From Arcuatula senhousia (lineage: Eukaryota > Mollusca > Bivalvia > Mytilida > Mytilidae): a stretch of DNA of 64,000 bases. This document shows positions 26,101 through 38,900 of the stretch, one piece after another. The translations under genes were made by a program, and so were the position numbers. The notes under the pieces were generated by a model. It searched no databases. It was not told the DNA's origin and was given only the letters and a program-made list of their open reading frames with translations. How positions within the stretch are numbered: position 1 is the first letter of the stretch; the number at the start of each line of letters is the position of its first letter. The stretch covers positions 59,396,867-59,460,866 of the forward strand of contig OZ020303.1 of assembly GCA_963971305.1 (NCBI GenBank). The letters run 5' to 3'.

Positions 26101-29100
26101 GCTATTTTTCACCTTTAAGGGGCTGTAACCCCTATAAGGGGTCATCTGACAACTTTGACCAAATGGAGACTTTTGTAGAGCTTTTGATGCTGAATCAGTA
26201 AAAATCGCTATTTTTCAGGGGCTGTAACCCCTATAAGGGGTCATCTGACAACTTTGACCCTATGGAGAATTTTGTAGAGCTAAATGAGCTGAACATTTAA
26301 GCAAGCAACAGCTAATCTCTATGTGCAATAGTTTTCATTCTGTAGGCCAAAAACATGAAAAAATGGCTATTTTTCACCTTTTAGGGGCCGTAACCCCTAT
26401 AAGGGGTCATCTGACAACTTCGTCCCTATAGAGACTTTTGTAGAGTTAAATGAGCTGAACATTTAAGCAAGCAACAGCTAATCTCTATCTGCAATAGTTT
26501 TCATTCTGTAGGCCAAAAACATGAAAAAATGCTATTTTTCACCTTTAAGGGGCTGTAACCCCTATAAGGGGTCATCTGACAACTTTGACCAAATGGAGAC
26601 TTTTGTAGAGCTTTTGATGCTGAATCAGTAGCGTGGCCTCAGATTTCCTTTATCTCTTATACTTTTTGATTTATAAGCCAAAAACAGTAGTCTGACCCCC
26701 CTAGTCTATTTTAAGTAACGGCGGCCATGTTTTTAAATGGATCAAAAATCAAAACACAAGTTTGGTGCAGGACACCCTAAGGATCATTCATACCAAGTTT
26801 CATTAAATTCTGTTTGGTAGTTTCAGAGGAGAAGATTTTTGAAAAATTGTTAACAGACGACGACGGACGCCAAGTGATGGTAATAGCTCACATGGACCTT
26901 CGGTCCAGGTGAGCTAAAAAGGGCAATAACTCCTAAAAGGAGTCGTTTCACAACTTCAACTCAATGGAGAGATTTGTAGAGCTTTTGATGCTGAACAAGG
27001 TAGGTTGCTTCAGATTTTCTCTATCTCTTATACTTTTTGAGTTATGAGCCAAAAACAATGATCTGACCCCCCTGTTCTATTTTTAGCAACAGCAGCCATG
27101 TTGGTTGGTCGACATGTAAATAATTCACAAACTTGGTAGAGGACATCCTAAAGAACGAGTAGACCAAGTTTCAATGCAATCCCTTCAGTGGTTTCAGAGA
27201 AGAACATCTTTGAAGAAAAGATAACGGACGGACGACGGATGCTTAACGATGACAATAGCTCACATGACCCTTCGGGTCAGGTGAGCTAATAAAAAAGTTG
27301 ATTTTTTGGGTGTGGCCTATCTTTGGCCCTCTGTATTAATGTAACGGTGCAGTGTATATTAAAATCATTGACACATTAGTTTACAGAATTTAATGAGGAA
27401 TTTAATAAAAAAAGAATTTTCAAAATTGAATGAATAACAAACATTCTACAACAGTTATGTCAATACACCTGTTTTAGCCCCTTTTGGCCCTTTTTTCTAA
27501 AACGGTAGGGGCCACAAACCCAAAATGCAATAGGAACCTTTCTTTAGTGATTACAAACATCATATCAAAATTTCATAACAATCGGTCAATATTTACTCAA
27601 GTTATCGCACGGAAACCAAATGTCCCCAGACGACGACGACGACAACCACAACATCGCCATACCATTATATGATCGCAAAAATTTTGCGGTCGTATAAAAA
27701 TTATCTATTACAAAAGTTTATACCAAACAGACAAATGGATCAACAAATTGAATGCAATATAGCCCACTCTCTTAGGAATGAAAATACATGTGTACTTTCA
27801 CAGTAGTAAAATAAGTAATTTTTTTGCATCTTTAGCATTTTTCTATTAGGTAGAGTAAAATCATAATGGTGCCATCACCTAGCTTTTCTTGTTTTGAAGT
27901 CTAAACCTTGGTATATTAGATTTATTTTTATTTGTACTTGACGGTTTTATGTTTGTTCTTCTATATCCAGAAGAAGGTATTTCATTGATAATTTTGGGAT
28001 TGGTAGTGTTCTACATTTTATATGTATAGAGCCAATGGCTAGATGAGCAGCGACCACTGGTCACATTGAAGACTGTTGGCTGTTTTTAACTGTGGATTTT
28101 AAAATTGCTGTTGATATATGTAGGTTATGTCCCATTCACTTATTCCAAATCTTATTATCAATAATCTTCTATTTATCTGATTTCCTGTATAAAGTTTCTG
28201 TTACAAAGCATATTAACCTAAGTATCTTCAGCTGTCATGTTTTCAAATTCATGTAACCAAAGGGGAAATTCATAGGAGAGGCAAAACTTGGGCTCCCAGG
28301 ATGATACAATTTTTTCGTTGACCAGAACTTGACCTCACTGTTATAGGAAATCAATGAAACTGAACAAGGAAAGCCTGGTATTTGGTCAGTCAAGGGGCCT
28401 AACATAACAAAATGTATGGATCCACCACTGAGCAACAATGCACATATTTACCTTACCTCATCAGTTGTCATGTTTTCTATCGACTGTTCTATATACCATC
28501 AGACAGAGAAGAATTGCCTTGGCTTACTGGTTACATACCTTCTAACAAGTAGTTTTATAAAGGTCCTGTAAAATATCGTAATTATTTACCTTAGCATCAT
28601 CAGCTGTCATGTTTTCTATGGACTGTTCTATACCATCAGGCAGAGTAGAATCATCTCCCTGGGGTTCTTTGTTCTGTAAAACACAAACCATTGAAAAAGA
28701 AAAGATTACAAAGTAAAAAGACACAACATAACACCAAGTCATAGATATGGAGTGTGAGTTTGACTTTGTATTGCTGATTCCAGTTTTTTGGGGCAGATCT
28801 AGAGAAGGGGGGTTGCCTTTTGTTTATTATAGACGAAGAGGGGGAGTTCCAATTCAGTTTTGCCTAAAATCTGCGTGAAAATTACAAAAAAAATTACAAA
28901 CCATTAGACCCCCCCTCAGGCCCCCTCTTGATCCACCACTTGTTTATATGTTGTTTATTTTTATGTTGTCTCATGTATCAGCTGATGTGGTCTTGTTCTT
29001 TTCAGACTTACAACATCTGAATGTCCCAATGGTATGTCTTTGCTTCTTAAAATTAACCAAGCAATGAAAAGGTGCTTTTTAGGCCTGTTTTTTTTTATTA

Positions 29101-32100
29101 GTTGGTTTACGGATCCGCCGACCCGATTTCAGCCAAAAGTGGAAAAAAATAAAAATTTGAAAACTGCCCTTTTTTTATTTCCGCCGTCTAAATTTTCAGC
29201 CAAAAGTAGTGAAAAAATAAAAATTTGAAAACTGTGTTTGTTTTTTCATATTCTTTTTTAATAGAAAGGTCCCATCTTAAGGAAGGTCACTCCTGAACTT
29301 TTTCATATCAAAGATTTTATGATTTATGATGGAAATGATCTATAATTGATTACTTATTCAAATAACAAAGAGAAAATAATAGGTCCCTGTGCTCGTTTCC
29401 AAGATATATGACATAAAAAATTTGGCAGGAAATCGAACTCCTCTAGAAATTACATAACTTTAACATTGACGTTTTTAGCCTTTAAAACCTTAAGTTGTAA
29501 CAAGAATTTCAAGTAATTTTATACAATTGGTTTTTAATGTCTATATAATCAGAAAATGACATAAAATGTAAGGGTCAGTGTGCAAAAAAAAATCTTCAAT
29601 ATTTAAAGGTATAGTCTAGAGGAGTTCCAAAATCAGATTGAAATTCTGAAACATCATTAAGAAACATTCAAAATCTAGTTCAGCATAAATAATGATTTGA
29701 AAAAGGTGTTCACAGTAAAGAATGACCAAGTTCACATTTCAAGGAGTTGAAAGTTATCAAAAAGTTGAAATCTAAACTTTCGTAGAAATTGTCAAGATTG
29801 ACACCCTTCCAGAAAGAGATAACTTTGATATGTACTACTACAAATGAATAATGAATTTCTTATTTGTAAACAGGTCAACAAGAACTATGCTTCATAAAAA
29901 ACAAAACAACTGTTCATCTTAAATGTGATACGTGAACTTGTAATAACAAATTAAACTTCTTTAAAACATATTATAGCTCATTAAATATGTTAAAGTGACA
30001 TTAGTGACAACATATGTATTTTTAAAGTTGTAGTTTGCTCTTGAAAATATGAAAGGAATGCTTAGTTAAACCAAACTGCATTAGATAATATACCTTCATT
30101 TTTTCTCCTATAACTTTGCTGCACATGTTTTTCTTTTGGTTCAATAAGTCTGCAAAAAATCTTGCTACAAAGGAGGAAGCATGCACAAATTAGTATTAAT
30201 GTTTTGTAAATTTTTACAAATATCTACACATTTAAGTTAAAGTATAACATACATTTTACATTTTTTTAACTGAGTTTTTTTATTGCTCCTATGAGCTTCT
30301 TATTCCTGTTTGACATTTGATCCTTTTCAGTCATATTCCAATTTCATTCTTAGAATGAATGTTTATTTCAGCATGAACATGCTTATAGTGTGCAACTATT
30401 TTTATTATTTTCAGACTGTATTTTTATCAAATCCATGAATTTAATAACTCTGCATCTCAGATGCATCCTTGTTATAAATGGTCAAAAACAGTAAACTGGT
30501 TTTCTTTTTACCTGTGCTTGATTTATTTTGAATTATGAATTACATGTGAACTTGTATATGTATAAATGTTGTGTATTATGGAAGGGGATATCCGCCACAA
30601 ATATGTTCATTTGTTCTTTGTTAATGTGTAGATTTGCAATTCCTTACATGTTCAATTATTTCTTTCTTCAGTGTAAATTTGTCAATTATTTATTTGAGAA
30701 GTACATTTTCCCACTTGGTAGCCTGTATTTACCATATGTTTTATTTGTTTCATGTAGTTTCGTTCATGGGTACTGTACTGCTTTTATAATTGTTAATTTG
30801 TTCTTTGTGTATTAGTCAATTATTTCTCTCTCAAAGCTAGTTTACAATTATTTTTTTTCGCTTATTGTAACTCCTGAACTTAATAATTCGTTATTATTTT
30901 TTTTTCAAAATTGTCATGCTTACAAAGTACGCATTAACATTTTACAAATGAAGAAAGAACACGTTACTCATGAGTGATTTTGTACCGGAAGTATTGTCGG
31001 CCGGTCAAACAGAGAGCACTAGTGTAAAGTAGAGAGAATAATACAGATGTAGCAAAAACTTAAAAGTGTTTTCTCTTTATAAACGCTGTTTCTATTTAGT
31101 TTTAGTAAATCTATTTGTTTTATACACAACCGGGCTTCTCTACATGTAGTTTCTTAGAAAACTTTGACGGAAATTTTGCATATATATATCCAATATGTGT
31201 AAAAACCTAAGAATTGGGTAAACAAGAATTAGATGACCTAGCTAGGAGCATAAACTCACTATAAACCATATGGTACTATAGGATTAAGCTATTAAGTACA
31301 TTTATATCGAAATATCAGACCTCTGTGGCACTTAGTTGCTTAGAAATCTTCTTAACTAACTTAAAAAGATGAAAATGTTGATCAAAAATCTTAAACTGTC
31401 GATCTTTGATGTACATGTTTTTACAGTAAAGCACCATTCAAGTTACTGAAATTCTTTTTAAAGAAAAATAAAGGAGGGCCCGCCCCCCACTTTTTGTGGA
31501 AAATTTGGTTGAATATAAAGGAAAACATTGAAGCATGACCGTAGTGCCCCCTCCTAGCCAGTCAGTGGGCCCCTTTTGCAAATTTCTGGATCCGCCACTG
31601 ATACCTATATACCAAGTTTTATAAAATTTGGTTGAGTTGTTTTAGTTTCTAAGAGGAGTTGAGCAGAAACTAATTGAAATGATTAACGAGTATTTCCCGC
31701 AAATATTTTTCTAAGTAAAAAGAGCCACAATTCACCCAAAGTTTTGAGGATAAAAATTTCCGGCTAATATGCACAAATACACATATAGTGTACTGGCTAC
31801 ACACCGAGTTTCATAATTTTATTTCATATGTACTTTCTGATGAGTTGAGGTGAAATATATTATTAATGAGGAACGAAATTTTCAGTTAATTGGAACAACT
31901 ATACATATGGTGTACTTGCTACATGTCAACTTTCTTTAAGAAATTGAGCGGAATAAGTGTGACGGACAGACGAAATGACAAATAGACAGACGGACGGACA
32001 AAAAAAATCCATGTCTTCCCACCAAAGTGGGTGGGGGGGGGGGGTAATTAGCATAAGAAAATCAAAATACCTCGACTGGAATAATAGTCGCTTGACACCC

Positions 32101-32890
32101 AGAAATACCAGAAATATATCTGTTAAGAGTAAAAATGTGTCCAAGGATAGTTTCTTTTGTGCGTCTTATATGTTTAAGTTGAAAGAATATGTTTAAGTTG
32201 AAATAAAGCAAAATCTGGGTACAGAGATTTAGCATAAGGTACAGCTAATAATATTTTTTTTATTTGTATGCTAGTTCCGACAATATTGGTGAAGCAGAAG
32301 GCGCACAATTCGAAGGATTACATTTATCAAAAATGTACTAGTATGTTGTCTCGAATGAATAATTGTAAAACAGTGCATAAGTAGCAAAGCAAATGACAAT
32401 AACGTGCGATATCAAGAAACTTTCTTAATTTCCTAAGCAACTTCCTCTTACCAACAAGAATATGGCCTTTCTCTATTATAGGGTAATTTAGATTTCTGTG
32501 TTTGTTTTTGTTTTTGTTATTTTATTTTATTTTTCCCCTTTTTTTGTCCCCCGCCGCAACGCGGAGCGAGGATATATAAAAATGCCAGGCGTCCGTCCGT
32601 CGCACTTTTTTCCGTAACAGATTTCTTAGCTACTATTAATCCTAGGATTTCAATATTTGGTATGCAGCTTCAGGTAGGGGTCAAAATGGAAAAAAAATCG
32701 TAGCAGATTTCTAAGCTTCTACTATTCGTACGCTTTCCATATCTGGTATGCATCTTAGGTAGGAGTCCCATATGGTGGGATGGCTTACCAACTTCTTGTT
32801 TAACGAATGGACTTACAGTTTTTGTCACACGGAGGGGGACCCAGGAATTCCGTTCTTGTTGGTTTTGTTTTTGTTTGTTTGGTTGGTTGG

Positions 32891-32924
<34 letters not shown>

Positions 32925-35900
32925 ATATATGGAACCTGGGTTTTTGTCATATCATTGTTGATGCACAACCATGCACTATCCGACCCCTCACTTACCTATG
33001 TTTTCATTCGTGTATTTGCTAGTCGATAATTTGACAATTTACCATGTACAACACATTAAAATAAAGTTTGAGTAAGTAAATAATAACCTTAATACTATGA
33101 AATTTCTATCATTTGACATGCTCTCCGATTCACATGCAAGTTTACTCCTCTCTACAAACGTCGTTATTTCGTTGTTTTGAGTTTAAAACCATTTATTATG
33201 ATCTATAGGGCTTCTTAAGGATTAGAAATACCAAACTAGAAAATCTTTGAGTAGCTGTTCAGAAATAAATACCATCAAAGATTTTAAAGTAGAAGGTGCG
33301 CAACTCGATTGTGCGAAAGTTTCATGTCAAACCATTGTGGGGTTACGGAGGAGTTGCAGATAAGAGATAGGTAACCTAAAGAGTAACGGAAGGACGGACG
33401 AACGAACACACAGTTAGATACCCCTATCCCTATATACCCACTCTCCATTCATAAGCAGGGGGTATAAATATACTTAAGCTAAATGGAAACAACCTTTATT
33501 CAGGCTCCCATGTGCATACAATATGACTTGCGGTTTTCTTTTAGGCATGTTCTCTTTGACTGAATTGATGTTTATCCATTACGTGTGTGAAGTATTTCAG
33601 CAGTGCATAGATCTATGCACGATTTGTTCAGCGGCATCTCATACGATGCGGGGTCTGGGTGGCCGAGTGGTCAAAGGCGCTGGTTTAAATACCATGCTAT
33701 TGATCACAAGCCGATCACCTCTCAGGTGGTGTTTGAGTCCCACTTTTTACTTTTCGGTTTTATCTATTTATTTCATTATTTTTTTTTGTATTTCATTCCC
33801 GGTCTTTTGACTTGGTTTTACATCCAAATTTATTATATATATTGTAATTTATTTTTGTCCTGATGATGGCTGAAAGATCGCCGACAGGACACAAAGCAAA
33901 CACCAATCAAACAATGAATTATGCAGAGAAAACACTTTGAAGTTTTGCTACGGCTTTAAATTCTCTCTACTCTTCCCCAGTTCTCTCTGTTTTGACAGGC
34001 CAGCAATACCACTCATGAGTAACGTGTTCTTTCTTAATTTGTAAAATGTTAATGCGCACTTTTTAAACGTGAAGATTTGAAATGTGCATGTTTAACCAAT
34101 CATTAAAGTTAGGAACAAAGATAATAGTAAACTAAAGTAAAATATTTGAGAAATATACAAAGAACAAATTAAATAATACTAGTAGTACTATAGATCAACA
34201 AAGTACCAATGAACGAAACTACATAAAACAAATTAAAACATGTAGAAAATATATTTCTCGAATAAATAATTGACGAATTTACAATGAACAAAGAAATAAC
34301 TGAACATGTTAGGAATTGTACCTCTACTTATTTACAAAGAACAAATGAACATATTTCTGGCGGATATCCCCTTCCATAGTGTATTACATTCATGTACATG
34401 TATCTTGTGAATTTGTCCTACTTTCTTACATTAAACAACTGCATGAATGTGGAAAAGAGGTTGAAATCTGTTTTTTTTATGTCTGGTTATAATCTAATCA
34501 AACAGATAGACTATGCTCTGACTTGTCTGATATTTCATAAAAAAAAAAGAAAATCCATTGAGAACTGTTGACATGAGAGCGCTGAAAAAAGCATGAGAGA
34601 TCGTTGCATTGATGCAGGGTAGGAAATTCGCTGAAAAAGTAACCAGCCCTGAATTGAAATTCTACCAGTTTTTGCTATATAACCAGTTAAATTTTCATGA
34701 ATTTTAGCCAGCCCTGCCCAAAAGTTACCAGTCTCGGGCTGGCGGGCAGGCTGTTATTTCCAACTCTGATTGATGATCAGCATTTGTATGTCTCTGCCAA
34801 ACCATGAACAAAATTATATAAACTACATCAGATCTGTACATGCATGATGTAGGCTTTGGAGGCTCACAAAGGACTACTATCATTAGGTTAATATTTCATA
34901 TCATATATATTGAGTCATACATATTTGTAAATCATAATTTTTTTGTGGCAGTTTTATTTTTTATGTTTTTCATGTTGACTTTGCAAGCGGAAAATTCAAA
35001 CTATGCAAAATTCATCTGTGCTTAATTGTAGTCTATCGACAATAACAAGAAAGCACCAATTTCAACTGCCCAAAATAAAATAAACTTGTCCTACCATGAA
35101 AAAAAAAGACAGCACAGAAATTTACCAGTTAAAAGAATATGTTTGTACCTGTATCCCCAAATCAGTTACAAAATTTATAACCAAAATTGGTTATATTTTA
35201 GGCATTTTTTGAAGTTTTTTAATCAATTTGTAACTTTGTCTGACTTTCTCACATTCTATCTAGTTAATGGGATGTGGAAAAGAGGACAAAATCACCTTTC
35301 TGTCTAGTGAAACTAATGTCAAACAGATATATTATGTGTATCTGCCTGATCTTATTTTTCACCAAAACTACATGTACATGTATATACATACATGTATTCA
35401 TACAAAAAAAGAACAGCAATTTCATATTCTCCCTCTTACTGTTCTATTATGATATTGTTGTTACATATCTAAGTATTTTAGGTAAAAACATAAAGTATAA
35501 ATTTTACGAAAGCCAAAGATGGGAGAACGCACACATGTACATGTACATAAAGGTGACAGATGTACAAAAAATGTACACATAAATACACTGACCCCTAGTA
35601 TTTCTTGGCAATGATTTGTTTTTTGGCAGTGGACAAAAAGCTTAGCAACAATATGTAGTCAGGAATTTAGCTAGGATTTTTCAGGCTTTAGTCACTTTAG
35701 CGGCGGGCATATTTTAGACCACATTTTCAGTCACTGTTCAGAGCTAGTAATATTCTATCATGTCTATGGTTAATTCTTAATTTATAAACTTTTTTTGCAA
35801 ATGGTCTGTTTGTAATTCATTGATTTCTGATAAAATTTATCTTCTAAATAAAGTATTATCCAACATTTACAGCTTTGTTATTTTAGCCAGAATTATATAT

Positions 35901-38900
35901 TTCAACACCCCCCCCCCTCTTTTTCCCCTCAAAAGAAAAAAAAATAGCATGAGTAGGAAACAAAGGCTCCCAGGAGCCTGAATCGCTCACCTGGTCTTGA
36001 TGTCAACCCTATGTAGACCTTAGAAGAGCTAAATTAGCTGAACATTTAAGCAAACAACAGCTTTTCTCTATCTTCAAAAGTTTTCACTCTATAGGCCAAG
36101 AACACTATTTTTCGCCTTTAAGGGGCTGTAAATCCCTAAAAGGGATTATCTGACAACTTTGACCCAATGAAGAATTCAGTAGAGCTAATTGAGTTGAACA
36201 TTTAAGCAAGCAACAGCTTTTCTCTATCTGCAATAGTTTTCATTCTACAGACCAAAAACACTATTTTTCGCCTTTAAGGGGCTGTAACCCCTATAAGGGG
36301 TCATCTGACAACTTCGCCCATATGGAGATTTTTGTAGAGCTAAATTAGCTGAACATTTAAGCCAGCAACTGATTTTCTCTATCTGCAATAGTTTTCATTC
36401 TATAGGCCAAAAACACTATTTTTCACCTTAAAAGGGCTGTAACCCCTATAAGGGGTCATCTGACAACTTTGACTCTATAAACACTTTAGTAGATCTAAAT
36501 GAGCTGAACATTTAAGCAAGCAACAGCTTTTTTCTATCTGCAATAGTTTTCATTCTACAGGCCAAAAACACTATTTTTCGCCTTTAAGGGGCTGTAGCCC
36601 CTATTAGGGGTCATCTGACAACTTCAACTTTATTGACACTTTTGTAGAGCTAATTGAGCTGAACATTTAAGCAAGCAACAGCTTTTCTTTATCTGCAAAT
36701 ATTTTCAATCTACAGGCCAAAAACACTATTTTTCGCCTTTAAGGGGCTGTAACCCCTATAAGGGTCATCTGACAACTTCGCCTCTATGAACACTTTTGTA
36801 GAGCTAAATGAGCTGAACATTTAAGCAAGCAACAGCTTTTCTCTATATGTAATAGTTTTCATTTTAGAAGCCAAAAACATGAAAAAATGCTATTTTTCAC
36901 CTTTAAGGGGCCGTAAGGAGTCATCTGAGAACTTTGACTAAAAGGAGACTTTTGTAGAGCTTTTGATGCTGAAGCAGCAGCGTGGCATCAGATTTTATCT
37001 ATCTCTTATACTTTTTGATTTACAAGCCAAAAACAGTAGTCTGACCCCCATGGTCTATTTTTAGTAACGGTGGCCATGTTTTTTGACGGATCAAAAATCC
37101 AAACAAAACTTTGGTGCAGGATACCCTAAGGATCAACCATACCAAGTTTCATTAAATGCTGTTCAGTAGTTTCAGAGGAGAAGATTTTTGAAAAATTGTT
37201 AACGGATAACGACGACGACGACGGACACCAAGTGATGGCAATAGCTCACATGGACCTTTGGTCCAGGTGAGCTAAAAAAAGAACTCTGCGGTGTTTTACT
37301 ACCCATAATCAAAGAGAGTTTTTTTTTATTTATATTTAATCATAAAATACACAGTATATAAAGATGCAGAATATATATATAACCTTATTAAATAAAATCA
37401 GGAACGGTTATTTAAAGTTATGTTATATTAGTTAAGTTTTTTTTGCTTTGGACTAGAGTTATCTTTCTTTTTCTACTAGTAATCCAATATGTCAATCTTC
37501 CCGCCAAAAACGTCACATGATCTAGCTCAAATGTAAACAAACACACTCTGGTCATTCATGACCTTTGTAGAAGTTCCTTTTGCATATGTATGGCATATAT
37601 TCAAATTAATATTGTATGTTTTGTGCTATTTTATGCATTCAACTTTTTCCTAGAAAGGTAAATATCGCCATGCATACATTTTCTTTTCAATCAGACCTTG
37701 GCTTTGAAAAATAAACCACGTGGTTGAGTCGGTCATTTTATTTTTATTTACATTTCTCACGTTTTGATTGGCTAAATAGAAATTTGCATAATTTCAATTA
37801 TTCTTAACACCTCCTGTTTTACCTTGTCCGCGGATTTCTTTTATGTTTGCTGGTCTCATATTGATCTATAAATTTAATTGGCACGAGTTGTAAATGTGTC
37901 AATTGTCTTCTAATTGATGTCTTTAATCATATCCAGTGTTCATGATCAGCTTGGCTTCGTAAATTAATTAGCCTTGATTCATTCACAATAATTGACGAAA
38001 GTGACACTGGATTGACTTTTACAGCTGATTTTCGTAAAATAAATTTTACACACTTTTTGAAAATTTAGGCGACGAAAATGGTTAAATAAATTTTCGCTAT
38101 TTGAAAAATCTTTTCGCCAATGACGAAAATGACGAGCGCCTAAGCTAAATCACTGATGTAGTATGTAGATGTAAATAAGAGGCTTACAATGTACATACAT
38201 GTAGGATAAACCTTGTTAGCTTAGTAGGGCATCTTATATCATCTAATTTCATTCAGAACTTTTGAAAAATCTTTGACTAGAAAAAATTATATATTTGTTC
38301 CCACCCCAGTGAGTGTACCAGTTTCACACAGTTAGGTCATGGTACATCTCTCAAGACTTGTTTTACTGTGTTATAAACAAGACGCCAAACCTCCTCCCTC
38401 AAAAATTATAAAATTACATTAAAATTATACAATCAGTTCCTGGACAAGAGAAAGCCTTAAAAGCTTTTTGAAAGACAAAACAAGAAACGACATGTTCCAT
38501 TCTACACTGAAAATGCTGCTGTAAATTTTTAAACTGATTGAAAATGATCAATCTATAAATTTGTCTGACATTCTCACATTCAATAACTATACAAATGTGT
38601 AAAAGAGGACAAAATCATAATTAATATATGGTGATGCTTAATCAAACAGGTAATTCATGTTCTGTTTGATCTGATAATCACCAAAAGGTACATTGTAATT
38701 TGAAGTTTTGTTAAGTAAGTTCAAATCAAATTTAAAATTACTACAGGTATCATCTTTAGCTCATTTGGTAATTCCATGACTTGCCCCCATGACAATGTTT
38801 TGGATCATGCTCTTATAAATTATGTTACAAATGTACAAATGTATGTAAAGTTTCTCCACATTTTCAAGTGAACGCGTGGGTATTTTGGGGCTTTCTGCTT

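Larger units (their letters stand above)
22611..27288 (+). mobile_element. F1 HINE-like element, copy 4, with F2 and F1 inserted in it
   Basis: Starts GAGGCTCCCAGGAGCCTGAA, ends GACCCTTCGGGTCAGGTGAG then CTAAT. F1 body pieces are 22611-23715, 24649-24680 and 26917-27288. The phrase 'aaactgcaaaaatggtcaattttta' (in parts) bridges the F2 and inner F1 insertions. Confidence 0.85.
20494..27700 (+). mobile_element. F5 HINE-like element, copy a, with two F1 elements inside
   Basis: Starts AAAAAGCTACGCCGAGCGCA, then GATACGATAGCAAC; ends 'acgacgacgacgac' then GATCGCAAAAATTTTGCGGT and CGTATAAAAA. F5 body pieces are 20494-20980, 22112-22610 and 27289-27700; the joints read smoothly when the F1 copies are removed, as judged against the copy at 55912-57545. 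Confidence 0.8.
20337..27785 (+). mobile_element. F3 HINE-like element, copy b, host of the nested stack
   Basis: The 5' part 20337-20493 begins CAAGGGGTTGCAGCAAGTTG and has the F3 'acaggaagtagatgacc' unit, stopping at 'accttcagcagaagt'. The 3' part 27701-27785 has 'gcaatatagcccactctctta', the F3 tail. The insert between them is the F5 element 20494-27700. Confidence 0.75.
30577..34378. mobile_element. 3.8-kb element with ~500-bp inverted arms and 6-bp target duplication, in SARS1 intron 1
   Basis: Left arm 30577-31081 starts TATGGAAGGGGATATCCGCC; right arm 33919-34378 ends GGCGGATATCCCCTTCCATA. Arms stay alignable throughout (for example 'cacgttactcatgagt' against 'actcatgagtaacgtg', 'gtgttttctct' against 'agagaaaacac'). 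GTGTAT is exactly adjacent on both sides (30571-30576, 34379-34384). The 2.8-kb middle holds other repeats and no transposase, so this is a non-autonomous long-TIR DNA transposon. Confidence 0.85.

Noticed and set aside
24680..26917. Possible CRISPR-like array
   Set aside because: Units are about 157 bp with no unique spacers between short repeats; the whole unit repeats, so this is a tandem core of a transposon in a eukaryotic genome.
32772..33029. 85-codon frame with a Gly-rich run
   Set aside because: The Gly run is a poly-G tract of about 23 bases in repeat DNA; no other coding evidence.
33652..33745. Functional tRNA gene
   Set aside because: Box A is good but the anticodon stem has mismatches, the loop is short and the acceptor stem does not close; SINE-type head is more likely.
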